A DNA stretch of 64,000 bases from Elgaria multicarinata webbii (GCF_023053635.1 NC_086182.1:32535501-32599500), one strand, 5' to 3'. Counted from the first letter of the stretch, positions 11,151 through 26,400 are shown. Notes: a model not told the origin generated them from the sequence alone. Numbers and translations: made by a program.

Positions 11151-14100
11151 TGTTAACACTATTATATGTTTTTATGGAAATGGTTTTGCACTTTGTATAA
11201 CATATTTTTAAATTTTTGTGAACTGCCCAGAGAGTTTCAGCTAAGGGGCAGCATAGAAGTATAATACCTGGATGAAATGAAATGTTAAAGATGGCTCCTT
11301 GCCTTCTCTTGGGAAAGCTTTAAAAAGCCAGGAGGTGAGCCATGATCAGGGGTGGACACACTCCACAATTATGCCGTTGCACTTTGCAAGCACAGCAACC
11401 GGCATTAAGAGCAGAAAGTATCCTCTGGAGTTTAGAATTCCTTTTATTTTATTAGGCAGAGGACAGCTGCCTTGCCGTCATGTCAAAGAGGCCATGTGAT
11501 TCAATTTGAATGACATTCATTCGTGGGGGGGGCATGTGTCTTAGAGCAGACAGTCCTCTATTTCAATGGCTCTCAGAGGACAGTCCTCTATCCGAAGACA
11601 TCCTCTGTTTGAAGAGTTGTCCTGTACAAGTCTGGTTTAAAAATAAAGAACCAACAGGATGTTGTAGAGCTGGAAAAGGGGCAGAAAATGATGAAAAGGG
11701 CTGAAGAATCTTCCCCCACCAGGAACGGCTAAGGAGTCTGGGGGTTTTAGTTTAGGGAAAAGTCAAGTAAGGTGGAGGGCCATGAATGATGTTTATGAAG
11801 TTATGAATGGGAGAAGGTTTATTTTCCTTGTCTCATAATACTTACTAGAACTTGAGTCCCTCCACATGTGCTGGACTACAAGCCCCATCATCATCAACTG
11901 ACGTGACCATTGCTGGGGATTGTGGGAATTGTAGTCTAATTCACCTGGAGTGGGGGCGGGCCATTGGAGACTGATTTATGGCCTTCCACTGCTGCAAATT
12001 GTGTTGACGGTCGCTAGACTGGATGGCTTTGGAATTGGGAACATTTATGACAAAGGAGGAGAAAGAGGAGGAGAGTTCGATCTAGAACGATCAGCCATGA
12101 TGACTATCACTGAATGCCAGTTAGAAGGAAACGTGGAAGAGGGCCGTTGCCTTCATGACCAGCGTGTTGGTTTCCTGGACGCACCCCGCTAGCCATTCTG
12201 AGTAACAGGATGCTGGTTTGATTCACTAGGGTAGGGCGGGGTCGCCAAAGGCCCAAACCCCAGCAGGGTTTTGGACCTGCTCCTCTTCTTCACCATGGCA
12301 ACCTGCTTGTTCCCCTGCCTCTCACTCTGGCCCAGATCATGGTGGGGAAGAGGAGGAGGAGCAAGAGACGCTGGTGCTTGCTTGCTCCCTGGCTCTCCGC
12401 CTGTCAAGTAAGCAAGGGGGAGCCATGATGAGAAAGAGGAAGAGGAGTAAGAGGAGCTGGTGACAATGGCGGTGAGAAGGTAGACCCACTGATGGAGGGG
12501 GTCCATGGATTGAGTCTTCCCCAGGGGCCCTCAGAAACCTTGAACCAACCGTGATGGAAGGCTGCAAATTTTCCCCGCTTACACGGGCCTTCAGACATCC
12601 TCTCCACCTGACCCACTTGCAGCCGCTGCCCCTTACTCACAGTTAAAAAGTGCGCTGCGTCACTTGGAAAGGACGGCATGATGGATGTCAGTGGCGAGGC
12701 CCCAAGGAGCGACGAGGCCCCGGAAGTGACGGATGCTGCCCGGTGGTCGACGTATTGGTCCATGAAATGGGTGTCCAGGATGGAAGGGTAGCCCTGGACT
12801 GCCGGGGAGTCATACGCAAACGGCTTGGCTATGAGGGAGGAAGCGTAGACGTCGCCAGAGATCTGCTTGTTGCTTTGTAAATCCATGTCTGCCATTAGGG
12901 ACCTTCGAACTCCGTAGTAACTAGACACGGCGGCGGAACCTTTGAGTAATGGAGAAAGGAAGCCCGGTTACTAGTGCACCAGAAGCCAAGGAAGAGGCAA
13001 GATGAAGAGGGAACGCCCACATGTCAAAACCTGAACGGTCACATCCGATAAAGAAAGCCTTGTCCGTTAATCGCATGAAGTTTGGTCAATTAATCAATTG
13101 CTGAAAATTGTAGACGGGTAAAATGGCATTTCTGACGCAAGAAGGACTCTCCCATTGTTTTTTGGATGAGGAGAAGGAAGCATCCCTCTTCTTAGAAGAG
13201 GGATCCCTCCTTGTGTGGCTGGGAGAAGGGACATGTCTCATCTAAGATGGTGCTTTCCCTCTGTGGCTTTCCTAAGTTCTTGCACTATAGCTATATATCC
13301 CTATAGCTATCTCTTTATCTGCTGCCCAATTAATCAAAAGTATTTTGGGCTACTGCAGACATGGAATTTCATATGAAATAATAAGCAAGTTAGGAAGGGC
13401 AGGAACTCTTCTCTGTGCCTTTTTTAGGGAAAGAGGCGTGTGTGGTGCACACTTTCATTATGATTTTTTCTGAAGTTTTTTGGTTTTTGTTTCTGCAAAC
13501 CTTGGACCCAGCACTGTAGGAATAGAAAATAAAATAAAGAGCAATTGCACTGGATGCTGAAAGAAAACCAGTAATCTAAGTTTTCCGCATGCATGCAACC
13601 AAACACCCAAAGCTGGGAACAGGAATTGACTAAGTGTGCAGGTGGCTGGAGCATGCTGGTTGTTGTAGGGCCTTTTTCTGTCTAAATATGCATAGAATTG
13701 CCCCATAAGGCGCAATTCAGAAGCCATACCAGTGAACAGGGATCGATGTAAAAAAAGCCACGGAGGAGGAGAAGCCGCTTTAAAATAATAATATTAAAAA
13801 AGCAAGGTGGAAATTAATACTGATAGTAACCCTGTAAAGCTTCAATAGCTATTGCAGTTGAGTTTGCAACCGAGTGGTAGATTTACTACTGGCCTTTTGA
13901 TCACATGACTGGACGTATTACAGCAAGGTAACTGACAGCTGATGTATGTGACATTTTGATACTATGCATTTTTATTCATTTTATTACGATATACTGTGCA
14001 CTGCGATCCATCCTGGGATCATTTTGTGATAACGGAAAGGATATAAGTTATAAAATGTTTTTTTTTAAAAAAATCACCCTTTTTAAATCTTTGCACTGCT

Positions 14101-14789
14101 GCTGGATTTCATTTCTAATTTTTCATACTGTAGTTTTAAACTTTTATCGTGCTGCATTTTATGGGTTAAATCGCTGCGAACTGCCCAGAGGGCTTCAGTT
14201 ATTGGGCGATATAGAAATCTACTGATAAAATTAAATAAATCAGTAAAAACCACCACAAATCACGTCAGAAAAAACACACACACAAGAGGCCAACATGGAA
14301 AACGCTGTCATGTAAGTGAGTTGGTGTCTGGATTATCTGTTTTTTTAAAAATGATGGTGCTTCTAGATGAAACTTTTATTGTGCAATCACATTGCCTCAT
14401 TCGCGGAACATTACAGTGGGGGGGGGGGGGCGACACCTTCCATTTGTAGCGCTCCCAGAGTTTCATACATTTTTTTTCTTTCCAAAAAGGAAAAAAAAAA
14501 GCAAAAGCAAAGGAAGAAACGTTGGAGCCCTTCGGCGGGAAACATCCCGAGCGAATGACAGCTGCCCATTCCAAAGGCAATGACTAATGTGAAAGCAAGA
14601 CAGTTTGCACTAGCAATGGGAAGGTGCTGTGCAGGAATTCCGTCTTTTCCATTTCTTAAGAAAAGGAGAGAAGAAATGGTGGGAAAACATGGGAGGGCTA
14701 AGAGTAGAAAGGGTTCATCCCACGTGCCTCTTTCCCTTGAATTATCCCCTACTGCGTTTAGCTGTTGTTGTTGTTGCTAGCTAAATCAC

Positions 14790-14836
<47 letters not shown>

Positions 14837-17444
14837 TTTATTATTAATAATAATAATTTTTTAATTTATTATTAATAAATTAATAATAAATTAATAAACC
14901 CCGGGCGGCAGCCCTCCTAAGATCCTTTGCATACCAGGAAAAGGGTTTAAGGGGGGAAATGTAAAAAATAATTAAAAAATCAACGGATGACCCAATCCGA
15001 TTCAAATTTGGTATGCGTAAAGCTCTCCTTAATATCTATTACTGTGCCAATTTTGATGTTTTTATCTTTGAAACTTATGCAGATGTAAGCATTTGTTTAA
15101 TTTTTACTTTAAACATATCAAATCCTGCTCCTGCGCCCCCAGTGGCCGCTCGGAAAACAACAAATGATTCGCTCCAAAAGTAGTAGCAAAATAGGGCGGG
15201 TCTTTTGGCTTTATAGCACAATTAAAGTAGGATGCCTGGGAGTACTTCATAGTCAAAGCAGATTATAAGCTGGAAAACTTCGGAGTCCTTTGCATGCAAT
15301 TCGCAGTGATTGCACAGTATAACCCTGGTGTAATTCTCCCCCCCCCTTTTTTAAGGAAAGGAACCTCTCGTGCAAGCGCTGAGTCATTACTGACTCTTGG
15401 AGGGACACCAGCTTTTGCTGACGTTTTCTTGGCAGGCCTTATAGCGGGGTGGTTTGCCGTTGCCTTCCCCGGTCATTACTACCTTTCCCCCAGCTAACTG
15501 GGTCCTCATTTTACTGACCTCGGGAAGATGGAAGGCTGAGTTGACCCGACACGGCTGCCTGAAACCAGCTTCCGCTGGGATCGAACTCAGGCCATGGGGA
15601 GAGTTTTGGCTGCAGTAACTGCTGCTTTACCGCTCTGCGCCACACGAGGCTCATAACCCTGGTGTAATGAAGCTAGAAGACAGCGGAGGCCCAGCGATTG
15701 CACAATAAACGCCTCATCTGGAAGCACCCTCAGCCTCCAGATTCAAACTGCAGAGTTCTTCCTTGCTGCCTCTTTTGTCTTGCTCTAGGAACATGAATGC
15801 CTATCATCCATCCCAAAGACTTGGCCGCTACGGTTGAATGGCCATTGAAGATGGTGGAGTTGGCGGAAATGGCAAAACTTGCGTCGATAATTAGAGAAAA
15901 AACAACATCTAGGTTTTTAACTGAATGGAAACCTTTAATAGACTTTTTGCAGGGATTTGGAAAAAAGGACTTGTTTATCTGTGGATTCAAGGATTAAGAA
16001 AAATTGTACGATAAAACAAAGAGGGGAATTTTGTTTTGTGTAACTATGGTAGAAGAGAAGATAATGGACTCACCTACACCAAGCAGGATATTCCACTATG
16101 AATCATAGAATCATAGAATAGCAGAGTTGGAAGGGGCCTACAAGGCCATCGAGTCCAACCCCCTGCTCAATGCAGGAATCCACCCTAAAGCATCCCTGAC
16201 AGATGGTTGTCCAGCTGCCTCTTGAAGGCCTCTAGTGTGGGAGAGCCCACAACCTCCCTAGGTAACTGATTCCATTGTCGTACTGCTCTAACAGTCAGGA
16301 AGTTTTTTCTGATGTCCAGCTGGAATCTGGCTTCCTTTAACTTGAGCCCGTTATTCCGTGTCCTGTACTCTGGGAGGATCGAGAAAGTGGTATATAGAAA
16401 GCAGGAGCCACGCTACTGCTTTATAGTGGTATTGCAGTACATTGACAACTGTTGGGGCCCATTGACACATACCATATACCACCTTCATACCACTTTCATA
16501 GTGTTATATCCTGCTTGGTGTAGATGTGTCAAGGCCCCCAACAGTTGTCAGTGCACTTCAGTACCACTATAAATCAGTAGTGTAGATCCTGCAGTGCACT
16601 TCAATACCGCTATAAAGCAATAGCGTGGCTCCTGCCTTTTATATACCACTTTCATAGTGGAATATCCTGCCTGGTGTAGATGAGCCCATGGTCACCCATT
16701 TTTGTTGTTGTGAAAATCGGAAGTTCATCTTAACTTGTAATTTTGTTTTTCTTTCTTTTATGTGTTGTAGGGTGTTATTTCTGTAATTGTTCTTTCTTTC
16801 TTGTGTATTGTGTGTTTTTTTAATTGGTTTTGTGTGGGAAAAGAATAAAAATTCCTACAGTCAAAGACTTTGCCACTAGGGACATCAGATTCATTTGTCA
16901 CAGCCCGGTTCCCAGGCAGTGACACAACGCATTCAGTCAAGACCAAGCTCCTAACGGAAGCTTTATGGGGTTTCATATTGTTTTGTCTTAAGGTTGCCAT
17001 GTGGATTTTAACTATTTGTATTTTTCTACTGTTTACTTTTTGACCTGTAGTTAATTATTAAACATATATACTTGCACTTTCATAAACGTCATGCCAAATA
17101 CCTTCATGCTTGCTTCCGTAATGTTTATTATCAGTTCTGCTTGAAGCTGAATTTATTTGCTGTGAAGTTGCTCGTGTTTTGTTAAGGTCCAAAGCAAACT
17201 CGACATTATTATTTTATTATGCCTCCTGTTTTAAATTGTGTTTTACTACTGCAGTAATAAAATTGTTACGTTTACAAGCAGTCATTAGCCATACTGACTG
17301 CTTTTAAACATAAAGGAAGGAAGAAAATCAGGATGAAAATGTAACCTGTTCATTTCTCTGTAAAAATATACTTACCCGGCAATGTGACAAAGGATGACTG
17401 AGTTGTAGCGACACTTCCCTGAAAGGAAATGCATGACATATTAA

Positions 17445-17508
<64 letters not shown>

Positions 17509-20500
17509 TTCCCTCTCATATTTAGCAAGCTCAACTGGATTATATTTTAAGAATCCCAGTGGAATCCTAGGCTTCAAAATAAAATGTAGACAGATTAATA
17601 GGTTGGCTGTTTTGTTGTAATTTATATCTAGTAGAGGCTGGTGGCTCTGATGACAGAAGGGTGGAGAATCTGCTCCGGGTTTCAATCAGAACTAGTCAGA
17701 ACTAAAAAGGAGCTCTCCACGGTGTGAACCCTAGAAACTGACTTTCAGCTACCCTGGTTACTGGTGTGTTTCTGAGCCCAATTTAAAGTGCTGGTTTCGG
17801 CCTTTAAGCTCATATCAGCCTGCCCACAGTTTAAGATCAGAAAGAGATTTGCCCACCTGTGAGAGCAGTCAGGTGGGTGCAGAGAGGTGGGAGGGCCTTT
17901 TCTGCAGTGGCCCCACACCATTGGAATACATTGCCATTGGGGGTCCATGCTCCAACACTGCAGCCTTTTAAGAAGGCCTTGAAAACTTAGCATTTTGCTC
18001 TGGCCTCCTCCCAATATGATCGCATTTGTTGCTATTTTTATTGCTATTTATGTTGTTGAACTTCTTGTTATTAGATTCTTACTGTTTGTATTCTTTGTCA
18101 TATCATATTAGTTTTATGTGTTTTACTGCTGTACACCACCTTGGGAGGGCTTCTGCCCTGAAAGGTGGCCGAGAAATATTTTAAATAAAAGAAATAAATA
18201 TATAAAAATAGAGGCTTGCCCAGTTCCAATCCCAGGTGGGACAAGTAAGTTCCAATCCCAAATTCAGTGCCGGCCTTAAACTGGTGATGATGAAGGAGTC
18301 AGGTATATTCTTTGGAACCCAGCTGGACCACTTTCTACATGCTAATCCCCCATCTTATTATAAGCAAGTCAACTACAATTAATAGTAAATGGTCCCATTG
18401 GTTTTCAGCCTGGAGTGGCGGAGTACAGCCTCCACCAGTTTGCATACTGCAAACAGGAGTTTCCTGCCATGGCAAGCAACCAAATTTAGAGGTTTAGATT
18501 TGAATTAAAATTTGCCAGTGTCAAGACTTCCTTTTGGTTAACAAGGCTCAGCTCCCACCTGGGCATGTGTTCATCCATGGAAATAAGCTCATTAGATCAC
18601 AAGCCACACTTGAAAATAAAACGAAATAAGAACATACACAAAGACGTGAACGGGACTTGATAGCCTACCAGCACCTTGGAGCGGACACTTTTCCGTAGAT
18701 TGTATCGGAACTGACTCACACAACTGCTCTGAGAAGCCTCTTAGGAACATAGGAAGCTGTCTTGTGCATTCATTCACTTGACCCAGCCTTTCCTAATCCG
18801 GTGCCCCCTGGGGTGTTCTGGACTACAGCTCCCATCACCCCCAGCCAGCATGGTTATTCAAGAAAGCTGATCTAGCCAATAGTGTCTCCTCTGGCTGCCA
18901 GCATCTCTCCAGGGTTTCAGGTAGAGAAGGTCTTTCCCATCTGCTGCTACGTGATCCATCGGACACTCTCCGAGGAATCAAATCCTGACGCATAGAATGG
19001 GCTGTACCACTGGGCGATGGTCCCTTTTCAACCCCTCACGATTCAGGTGTTAGTTAGAGAGGGTGAAGTAGTTGCCTGAGCTCTTCCCACTTCATGCCCA
19101 GATCTTAATTCTGTATCGAAACCAAAAGCAGATACAGAGAAAGACGAAAGCTAGGGATGGAGAAGGGAGAGAAATAGCGAGGGGATGAGGTTCGTTCCTT
19201 CACTGGTGAAAATCCAGACGATTTCATCGTCCGTTCGCAATCTCCCTGTGTTTTCCACAAATTCTTCCAGCGTTTCTCTTACCAGAAAAAGATCCCTTTC
19301 GACTGGTAACACTAGGAGCCCTCTGCTGGAAGCACCCAGTGTTCTATGGCCGGTCCGGTCCTCACTGGGGTTTATTTAGAGTGACCATATGAAAAGGAGG
19401 ACAGGGCTCCTGTATCTTTAACAGTTGCATAGAAAAGGGAATTTCAGCAGGTGTCATTTGTATATATGGAGAACCTGGTGAAAACCTCCTCATCACAACA
19501 GTTAAAGCTGCAGGAGCTACAATAGCTACAACCCTAACCCTAACCCTAACCCTAACCCTAACCCTAACCCTAACCCTAAACATAAACAGTTCTTTCAGTC
19601 TCTCTTCATAGGGCTTTGTTTTATATGCTTTTTTAATGCTTTTAAATTTTTGTATATTTGTTTTTAATGTTTACTGTTTTTAATTTTTGTAAACCGCCCG
19701 GAGAGCTTCGGCTGTGGGGCGGTATATTAATTTAATAAATAAATAAATATAAATAAATAACATTTTGCCCTGGCAGGTTGAAACCCTAAAAGGAAAAGCT
19801 GTAATGCTGAATCTCAGCCCCGAGGGCCAAATGTGAGCCAACAGAGATCCAAATCTGGCCCACCAGATGGTCAAGACCCCTTTCCCGCAACTACTGGTTC
19901 TTTGGTAGTGTCCCAGCTGGTGCACACCACTCTAAAAGGCTGAAATGCCTCGCCTAATGCTTAGCTACTGACAGTTAAGATCTTTAAGCTAAAATATGTT
20001 GGTCTTTTAGGTATTCTGGCCCCACCTCTTTTGCCTTTAGGCCCCGCCCACTACTAGAACGGCACCACCATGAGCGTCTTTGGCCCTCACTCTGGAGCGA
20101 GCTCTGTACTGGTGCATTCAGCCCATTCACGCTTGCTTGGCTTCTCCCGCTAGCTCGCTTGGGTTCAGACAACACGCTAAACAAACCATTTCTGGTTTGT
20201 TGAGCTAGTCGCGCTAGCAGGAGCAGCCAAGTGGGCAAGGCGAATCGGCTGCGTGCACCAGCGGCACACTTAGTTTGCAGAGGGAAGGGTTCTCCAGCAT
20301 TCTGGCTCGCGGTTGCGTGTGGATGCGGCCCTCGGCGGCAATCCTGGGAAACGAAACATGCAAACTGCGCGTACATCATCGGCATGCAAATAGGGGGGTT
20401 CATGATTATTTGAAAGAGAACGGCCAGGCCTTCAAAACCCTGAAGCGTATTTGTCAGTTCGGATGGCTCATTTAGCAAGAGACCACCTGCTAACACACAC

Positions 20501-23386
20501 AGACGTAGGCACTGACAGCTCCCTGACCCGCTCTGGATGCATCTGCCGCAAACAGGGATTTTGCTCCTTCTCCATCAATAGGCTGGATCACACCCACTCA
20601 CCTGGTGTTTGCTTTGGGATTATTATAGTATCTATATTGTGTGACAACTGTGTCCGTATCTACGTGCATGACGACACAGTCGCAAGCCTAGCCAGAGGGC
20701 TGTCTGTGCAAATAAGGAAGTTTGTTCTGCCTTGCAGCTTTTGGATAGGACTGAACAGGCCTATTGATCAGTCCAGTGCACCATATAGGCTAGGAATAAG
20801 AGCTGTGAGTCAGGACGTTCCATTCTTGCATCTGCCATGATAGCCTTAGGCCAAGGGTAGGCAGAAGGTGGGTGTTTGGGACTTTAGCTCCTAGAAGCTT
20901 CTGCCAGCATGGCCACCGGTCAGGCATGCTGGGAGCTGAAGTCCAAAGCACCTCAAGAACTACGTTCCGCCCACCTATGCCTTAGGTGAGCTGTTGACTC
21001 TCTCAACCTCAGCTCCTTGGGCTCATCTACACCAAGCAGGATATTCCACTATGAAAGCGTTATGAAAGCGGTATATAAAAGGCAGGAGCCACACGACTGC
21101 TTTATAGCAGCACTGGAGTGCATTGACAACCGTTGGGACCCATTGAAACATACCTTATACCGCTTTCATAGTGCAATATCCTGCTTGGTGTAGATGTGTT
21201 ATGGGCCCCAACAGTTGTCAGTGCTCTTCAGTACCACTATAAAGCAGTAGTGTAGATCCTGCAGTGCACTTTAATAGTGCTATAAAGCCAGTAGTGTGGC
21301 TCCTGCCTTTTATATACCGCTTTCATAGCGGAATATCCTGCTTGGTGTAGACGAGCCCCTTATCTGTAATATGGGTGATGCTGCTGCTGCTGATGATAAT
21401 CATGACCCACCTTACAGGGTTGTTCTAAAGTGGATTTTTAAATTTAAAATCCGTCTTCATGTTTTTGAAGATGAAATTTTTACCAAAGTTCACATCTGTG
21501 TTCTTTGAAGTTTGCTGGCAACTCTTGAATGTTTTGTCAGGCCTCAAATAAGACATTGCATAAGCAGATGCCGAATACTAAATAGCGGTCCACTGCACAT
21601 CAGCTATCCCATATGGTGCGATGCTACGTACCATTGCGTGTCAACTAACGAATGCAATCAACTATGAAATGTTATGATGTGCCATCCATCAATCACTGTC
21701 AAGTATGAAACATCATTGCATATTAGCTATCAAATGCCATCAGTTTTCAACTTTCAGATACTGAAATCAAGTATCATTGGACATCAAATATAGGAAATTT
21801 GGAGGACAGCTGAGCATTTGGAGAACTTTTGGAGAATATTTCAAATAGAAAATCCACAGAGGAGGATTTTAAGGAGCAAGAAGGTTTCTGCTACGTTGGA
21901 TCACTGCCTCGCTTGCCAGCAGACTCAGCACCTGCTCGCTTTGGGCACTGGAATCTCCTTTGAGGAAGCGGATCTGGGAGTGGAGAAACCAAGTGGCAAT
22001 TGGTCCCAGACAACAAATTAGGACTGGTTCCTTCCATTTTAACACTTAATTTTAACTTAAATTTAAATTTTACTGTTCTAACTCTGTATTTTAATCTTAT
22101 ATCAATTTTGCTGCGTGGTTTTACCCTGGTTGTGCTTTTTATACTGTATTTTGTATTTGTGTTTTTAACCTGTTGGTTGTTTTATTATGGTTTTAATTTT
22201 TGTGAACCGCCCAGAGAGCTTCGGCTATCGGGTGGTATAAAAATGTAATAAATAAATAAATAAAGCAAGAAAGTTCCAGGTAGTTACCAGGAAGGAATCA
22301 GACCCAAAGCAAGGATGTTGCAACAAATGCCTCCAGACCAAGGATGTTTCAATTTTCTGAAATCAGGTGTCTTTTGTTCCATCATCCATTCATTAACGGA
22401 ACCGGATCTTTTTAACCAGAATTTCATTCTACTTTTGCTAATTTGCATTTGCAGTAAGATGCATTAGTCTGAGTATCGTTGTCCTCCCCCCCTCGCCCTC
22501 CCAAAGTGAAAAACCAGTTTGCAAGTCCATGGAATCTGTGTGACTGAGAAAAAACCGGTCCCTGTTGGAATCCACAGGTTTGATTCGTAGAAATCAGAAC
22601 TCATCTGAATCCGTTGCAGATTTCTTGGGCATCCCTCCTGCAGGCCAAAGCCTTGTGACTATGTTCTGAAGAAACGTCCACTTACGTTCAGCCGCGAGCC
22701 ACCTGTCTGCCTCAAACGCTTTTCGGCCAGCAGATCCTTCACTGTGTGCTTCACCCGCACACCTTGATAAACCCGTTTGCCATAGTCTGCGGAAACTAAA
22801 CAAGGAGCAGAAGCATGAGCAGAGGGGTGTCAAAAAGGGAAGGAATTCTGAGAAGGAAAGGCTTGATAAGTAAAGAAGCCCACATTTCCCAAGACTTAAT
22901 CCCCTACTCAGACAGGTCATTCACTGGGTGGACTGGTCTACCTCACACGGGTTGTTGTTGTGAGAATAAAATGAGAGAATGCTATATATGGTTCTGGTCC
23001 AGGTTATCTGAAAGACCGTATTCTCCCTTATGAGCCTGCCCGTGCTTTGAGATCTTCTGGAGAAGCCCTTCTTTCAGTCTCACCTTCTACACAGGCACGC
23101 TTGGTGGGAACATGGGAGAGGGCCTTCTTGGTGGCTGCTCCGGTGCTCTGGAACTCTCTTCCCGGGGAAGCTAGGCTGGCTCTCTCCTTGATGGGCTTTT
23201 GGAAGCAGGCTAAAACTTTTTTGTTCCAGCAGGCCTTTGGAGAATAATCTGGCCCTCCATCTATGTTAATGTCTTATAATTTTGTTGTGTATTTTAAATG
23301 TTTATGGTTTTGTTCCCCCCCCCATGTATATTTTAAACTTTGCAAGGCCACCTTGAGGCCCAGCATTGGGCAAAAGGCGGGATACA

Positions 23387-23426
<40 letters not shown>

Positions 23427-26400
23427 TATGATGCTTCCTGATCGACATTAAGGATATGCACAAATCCAGTTGTATTGGGGTAGGTTATGAGGCAGGGCAC
23501 GGTGAGCTTGAGGGGTGGGGTGGGGGACTGCCAAAGTCCAATGTAGGAGGTAAGAATATAAAAAGAGTTCTGCTGGATCAGACCGAAGGGCTACCAAGTT
23601 CAGATTTCTGTTTCCCACAATGGCCCCAATGGGAAACCCACAAGCAGGAAATGAAGGCAAGAACCCTCTCCTGCTCCAGTGATTGGTATGCATGCCGTCT
23701 CGGATCAGTATATGGCCAATTAGGGCTAGTAGCCATCGATAGCCTTATCCTCCGTGAACTGGTCTTTTAAAGCCACCCAAGTTTTGAGCCGTGGCAGTGA
23801 ATTCCACAGTTTAACTCTGCACTGTGTGAACAAGGACTTCCTTTTGCTTGTCCTGCATCTCCCACCATTCAACTTCATTGGATGACTCCAGGATCTAGCA
23901 TTATAAGCAAGGGAGAGAAAATTCTCTCTCTCTTCACCACCCCATGTATAATTTCCCTTCTACCCATGTCCCCACCTCTAAGCTAATAAGCTGCAAAGGT
24001 TGTAACCTTTCCATGAAAGGGAGCAGCTCCAGCCTCCTGTCCTGAGCATTTTGGTTTGTATCAGGGCTTCACACACATCAGCCTTTTGCCCACAACATAA
24101 TGGCCCCAGCTCTCAATGAGAAACGGCTTTTATGTGAGTTTTATGTAGACTAGCATATCTGCTACTTTACTGCTGTGGCCATTTCTCTTTTTCTTACTGA
24201 TTAAACTGTTCTTAAATTAGGAATGTCAATTTCAGTTCCTCGTTTTTCCAATCTTAAATGTGTTTCATCCCAAATGTTGAGAATTTTTTTTTAAAAGGTT
24301 CTTATAAAAATTCATACACATTTCCGTTTCTCCTAAATACACACATTTTTGTATGCGAGGTTGCCTATTATTCACATTTTTGCAGCAATTGTCTTAATAT
24401 AATGCATTTTGAATGTTATTTTCATTAGTATACATACTTTTGTGCACATGGTTCCCAAACATACACATTTTTTGGACCCACTTTTGATTGGAGAACTCCG
24501 CTGCAAGATTCAGAGAAGTGCTAAATTCAAATGATAGCTGATTTATGTTCATGTATTGTTTTGCAAGTGTGGAATTAGAGGACTCCCCACTAAAACGCTA
24601 ACTGAATGGACTCCTTGAGCTGTTGCTATATTCAGACTCTGGGTTATATTTTTCCAAACAGAAAATGAATAATAATAGTTGTTTTGAATGACTAACCAGC
24701 GACAGGACAGGGCAGGGGGTGGCAAATCTATGAATAAGACATTTAGTTGGGTTAAGCTCTGCTTCTCCTCCTCATGTAATTGCATGTTGCGGAAATAACC
24801 ACGTCCCAGCTCCCTGCAACAAAGGGGATTATTTCCACCCATAAAATTGCTAATTGCTCTCTTCTGGATCTTTCCAAACCTGTGACTTCAAATACGCCAT
24901 TTGTAGGTTTTGCTTTTAAGTGTGCCCAGCCCTGTACCAGCCAACCTACGATAATGAGACAGGTTCCCTTTCATTCCTTCCATTGGGATCAGCCCATGGA
25001 AAGAACCTGCACCTGTGGAAACCAAAGTGGAGCTAGGGAGAGTTTTTAGTCAAATGTTACAGATGGGAATTTGAAGTTCCACTTAATCCTTTAGAAAACA
25101 AAAAGCGCGAGCATTTCCTGAGCTAAAACAAACACTCATGCCCCACAGCGGAATGGTTTGATCTTTTTGAATTCTGGTTTAACCTTTCTAAATTTAGGCT
25201 TGTTTGTGGGTTGATGTTTGAGGTTTTGCTCGGCATAAATTGCTACGACCAGATTAGTTTTGTACGGTTAATTTCTCTCCCCACCCCCACCCCCCCCAAA
25301 AAATTAGATAAGTGAGGAGGAGGAAAAGAAGAAGTAGAAAAAGAAGAACAAGAATCCGACCATCAAGTTTCTAGATCTCTCCTATCTGCAGGCTGGTCTA
25401 AGAAGACATGACAATGCAGCACTTTCAGAAATACTTGGACTTGATTCAATTGTAGCATGCAAAAAACACTATTGCAAATGTTTGTTTACTTCCAGTTTTG
25501 CAGGTTTTTTTAAAAAGTGCTATTTACAAACATTTGACATCACCAACTAAGAGACATAAGAAATCACACAGCTGGCAAGAGATGCCAAGAGATGATAGCA
25601 ACAGTAATTTGTAAACAGAACTAGTGTATTGCATGGGGAAAGTGAATAGAGCAATATTTTAACCCCTCTCTCAAAAATCCCCAGAATTCATGGGCATCCA
25701 GTGAAACTGATCGGCAGTCGATCGACATCAGATAGAAGGAAAGCTCTTGCACATAACACGTCTAGATTCCAGCAATCGCTTATGTGCGGGTTTGCCTTTG
25801 AAAACAGTCTGGAAACTTTTAGATGGTCCAAAATAGGGCAGCAAGGTTGTTAACAGGGACTGGCCTACACGATCATATTGTGCCAGTAATTTTTTCCATC
25901 TGCACCAACTGCCAGTCCATTTCCAAGCCCAATTCAAAGTGAGCCCTAAATGGCTTAGGGCCGGGTTTCCTAAAGGATCGTCTCCTCCCATGTGTGCCTG
26001 CCTGGACCCTAAGATTGTCTTCAGTGATCCTCAGTCAGGAGCCCCCACCAAAGGAAGTGAGGCTGGTGGCTACTAAGAAGAGGGCCTTTTCAGTTGTGGC
26101 ACCCCGGATGTATGTAGAATGAGCCTCCCAGAGACGCTCATCTGGCACCTATATTGTGCTCTTTTCGAGGCCAAATGAAAACCTTATTATCCCAGGCATT
26201 TTAGTCTTACAATTTGTTGTTTTAAACTTGTTACTGTATTTCAGACCTTTGCGCTGCTGCTAGGTTTTATTTGGTTGTTGTTATTGTTATTGTTATTATT
26301 TTACACTGCAGTTTTAAACTTGTTTTTACTGTATGTTCTGGTTTTTATTGTTGTGAACTGCCCAGAGAGTTTCAGCTATTGGGCGGCATAGAAATACACT

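Noticed and set aside
15590-15650. Possible tRNA gene on the minus strand
   Set aside because: The box-like words sit within a long SINE and the stems do not pair.
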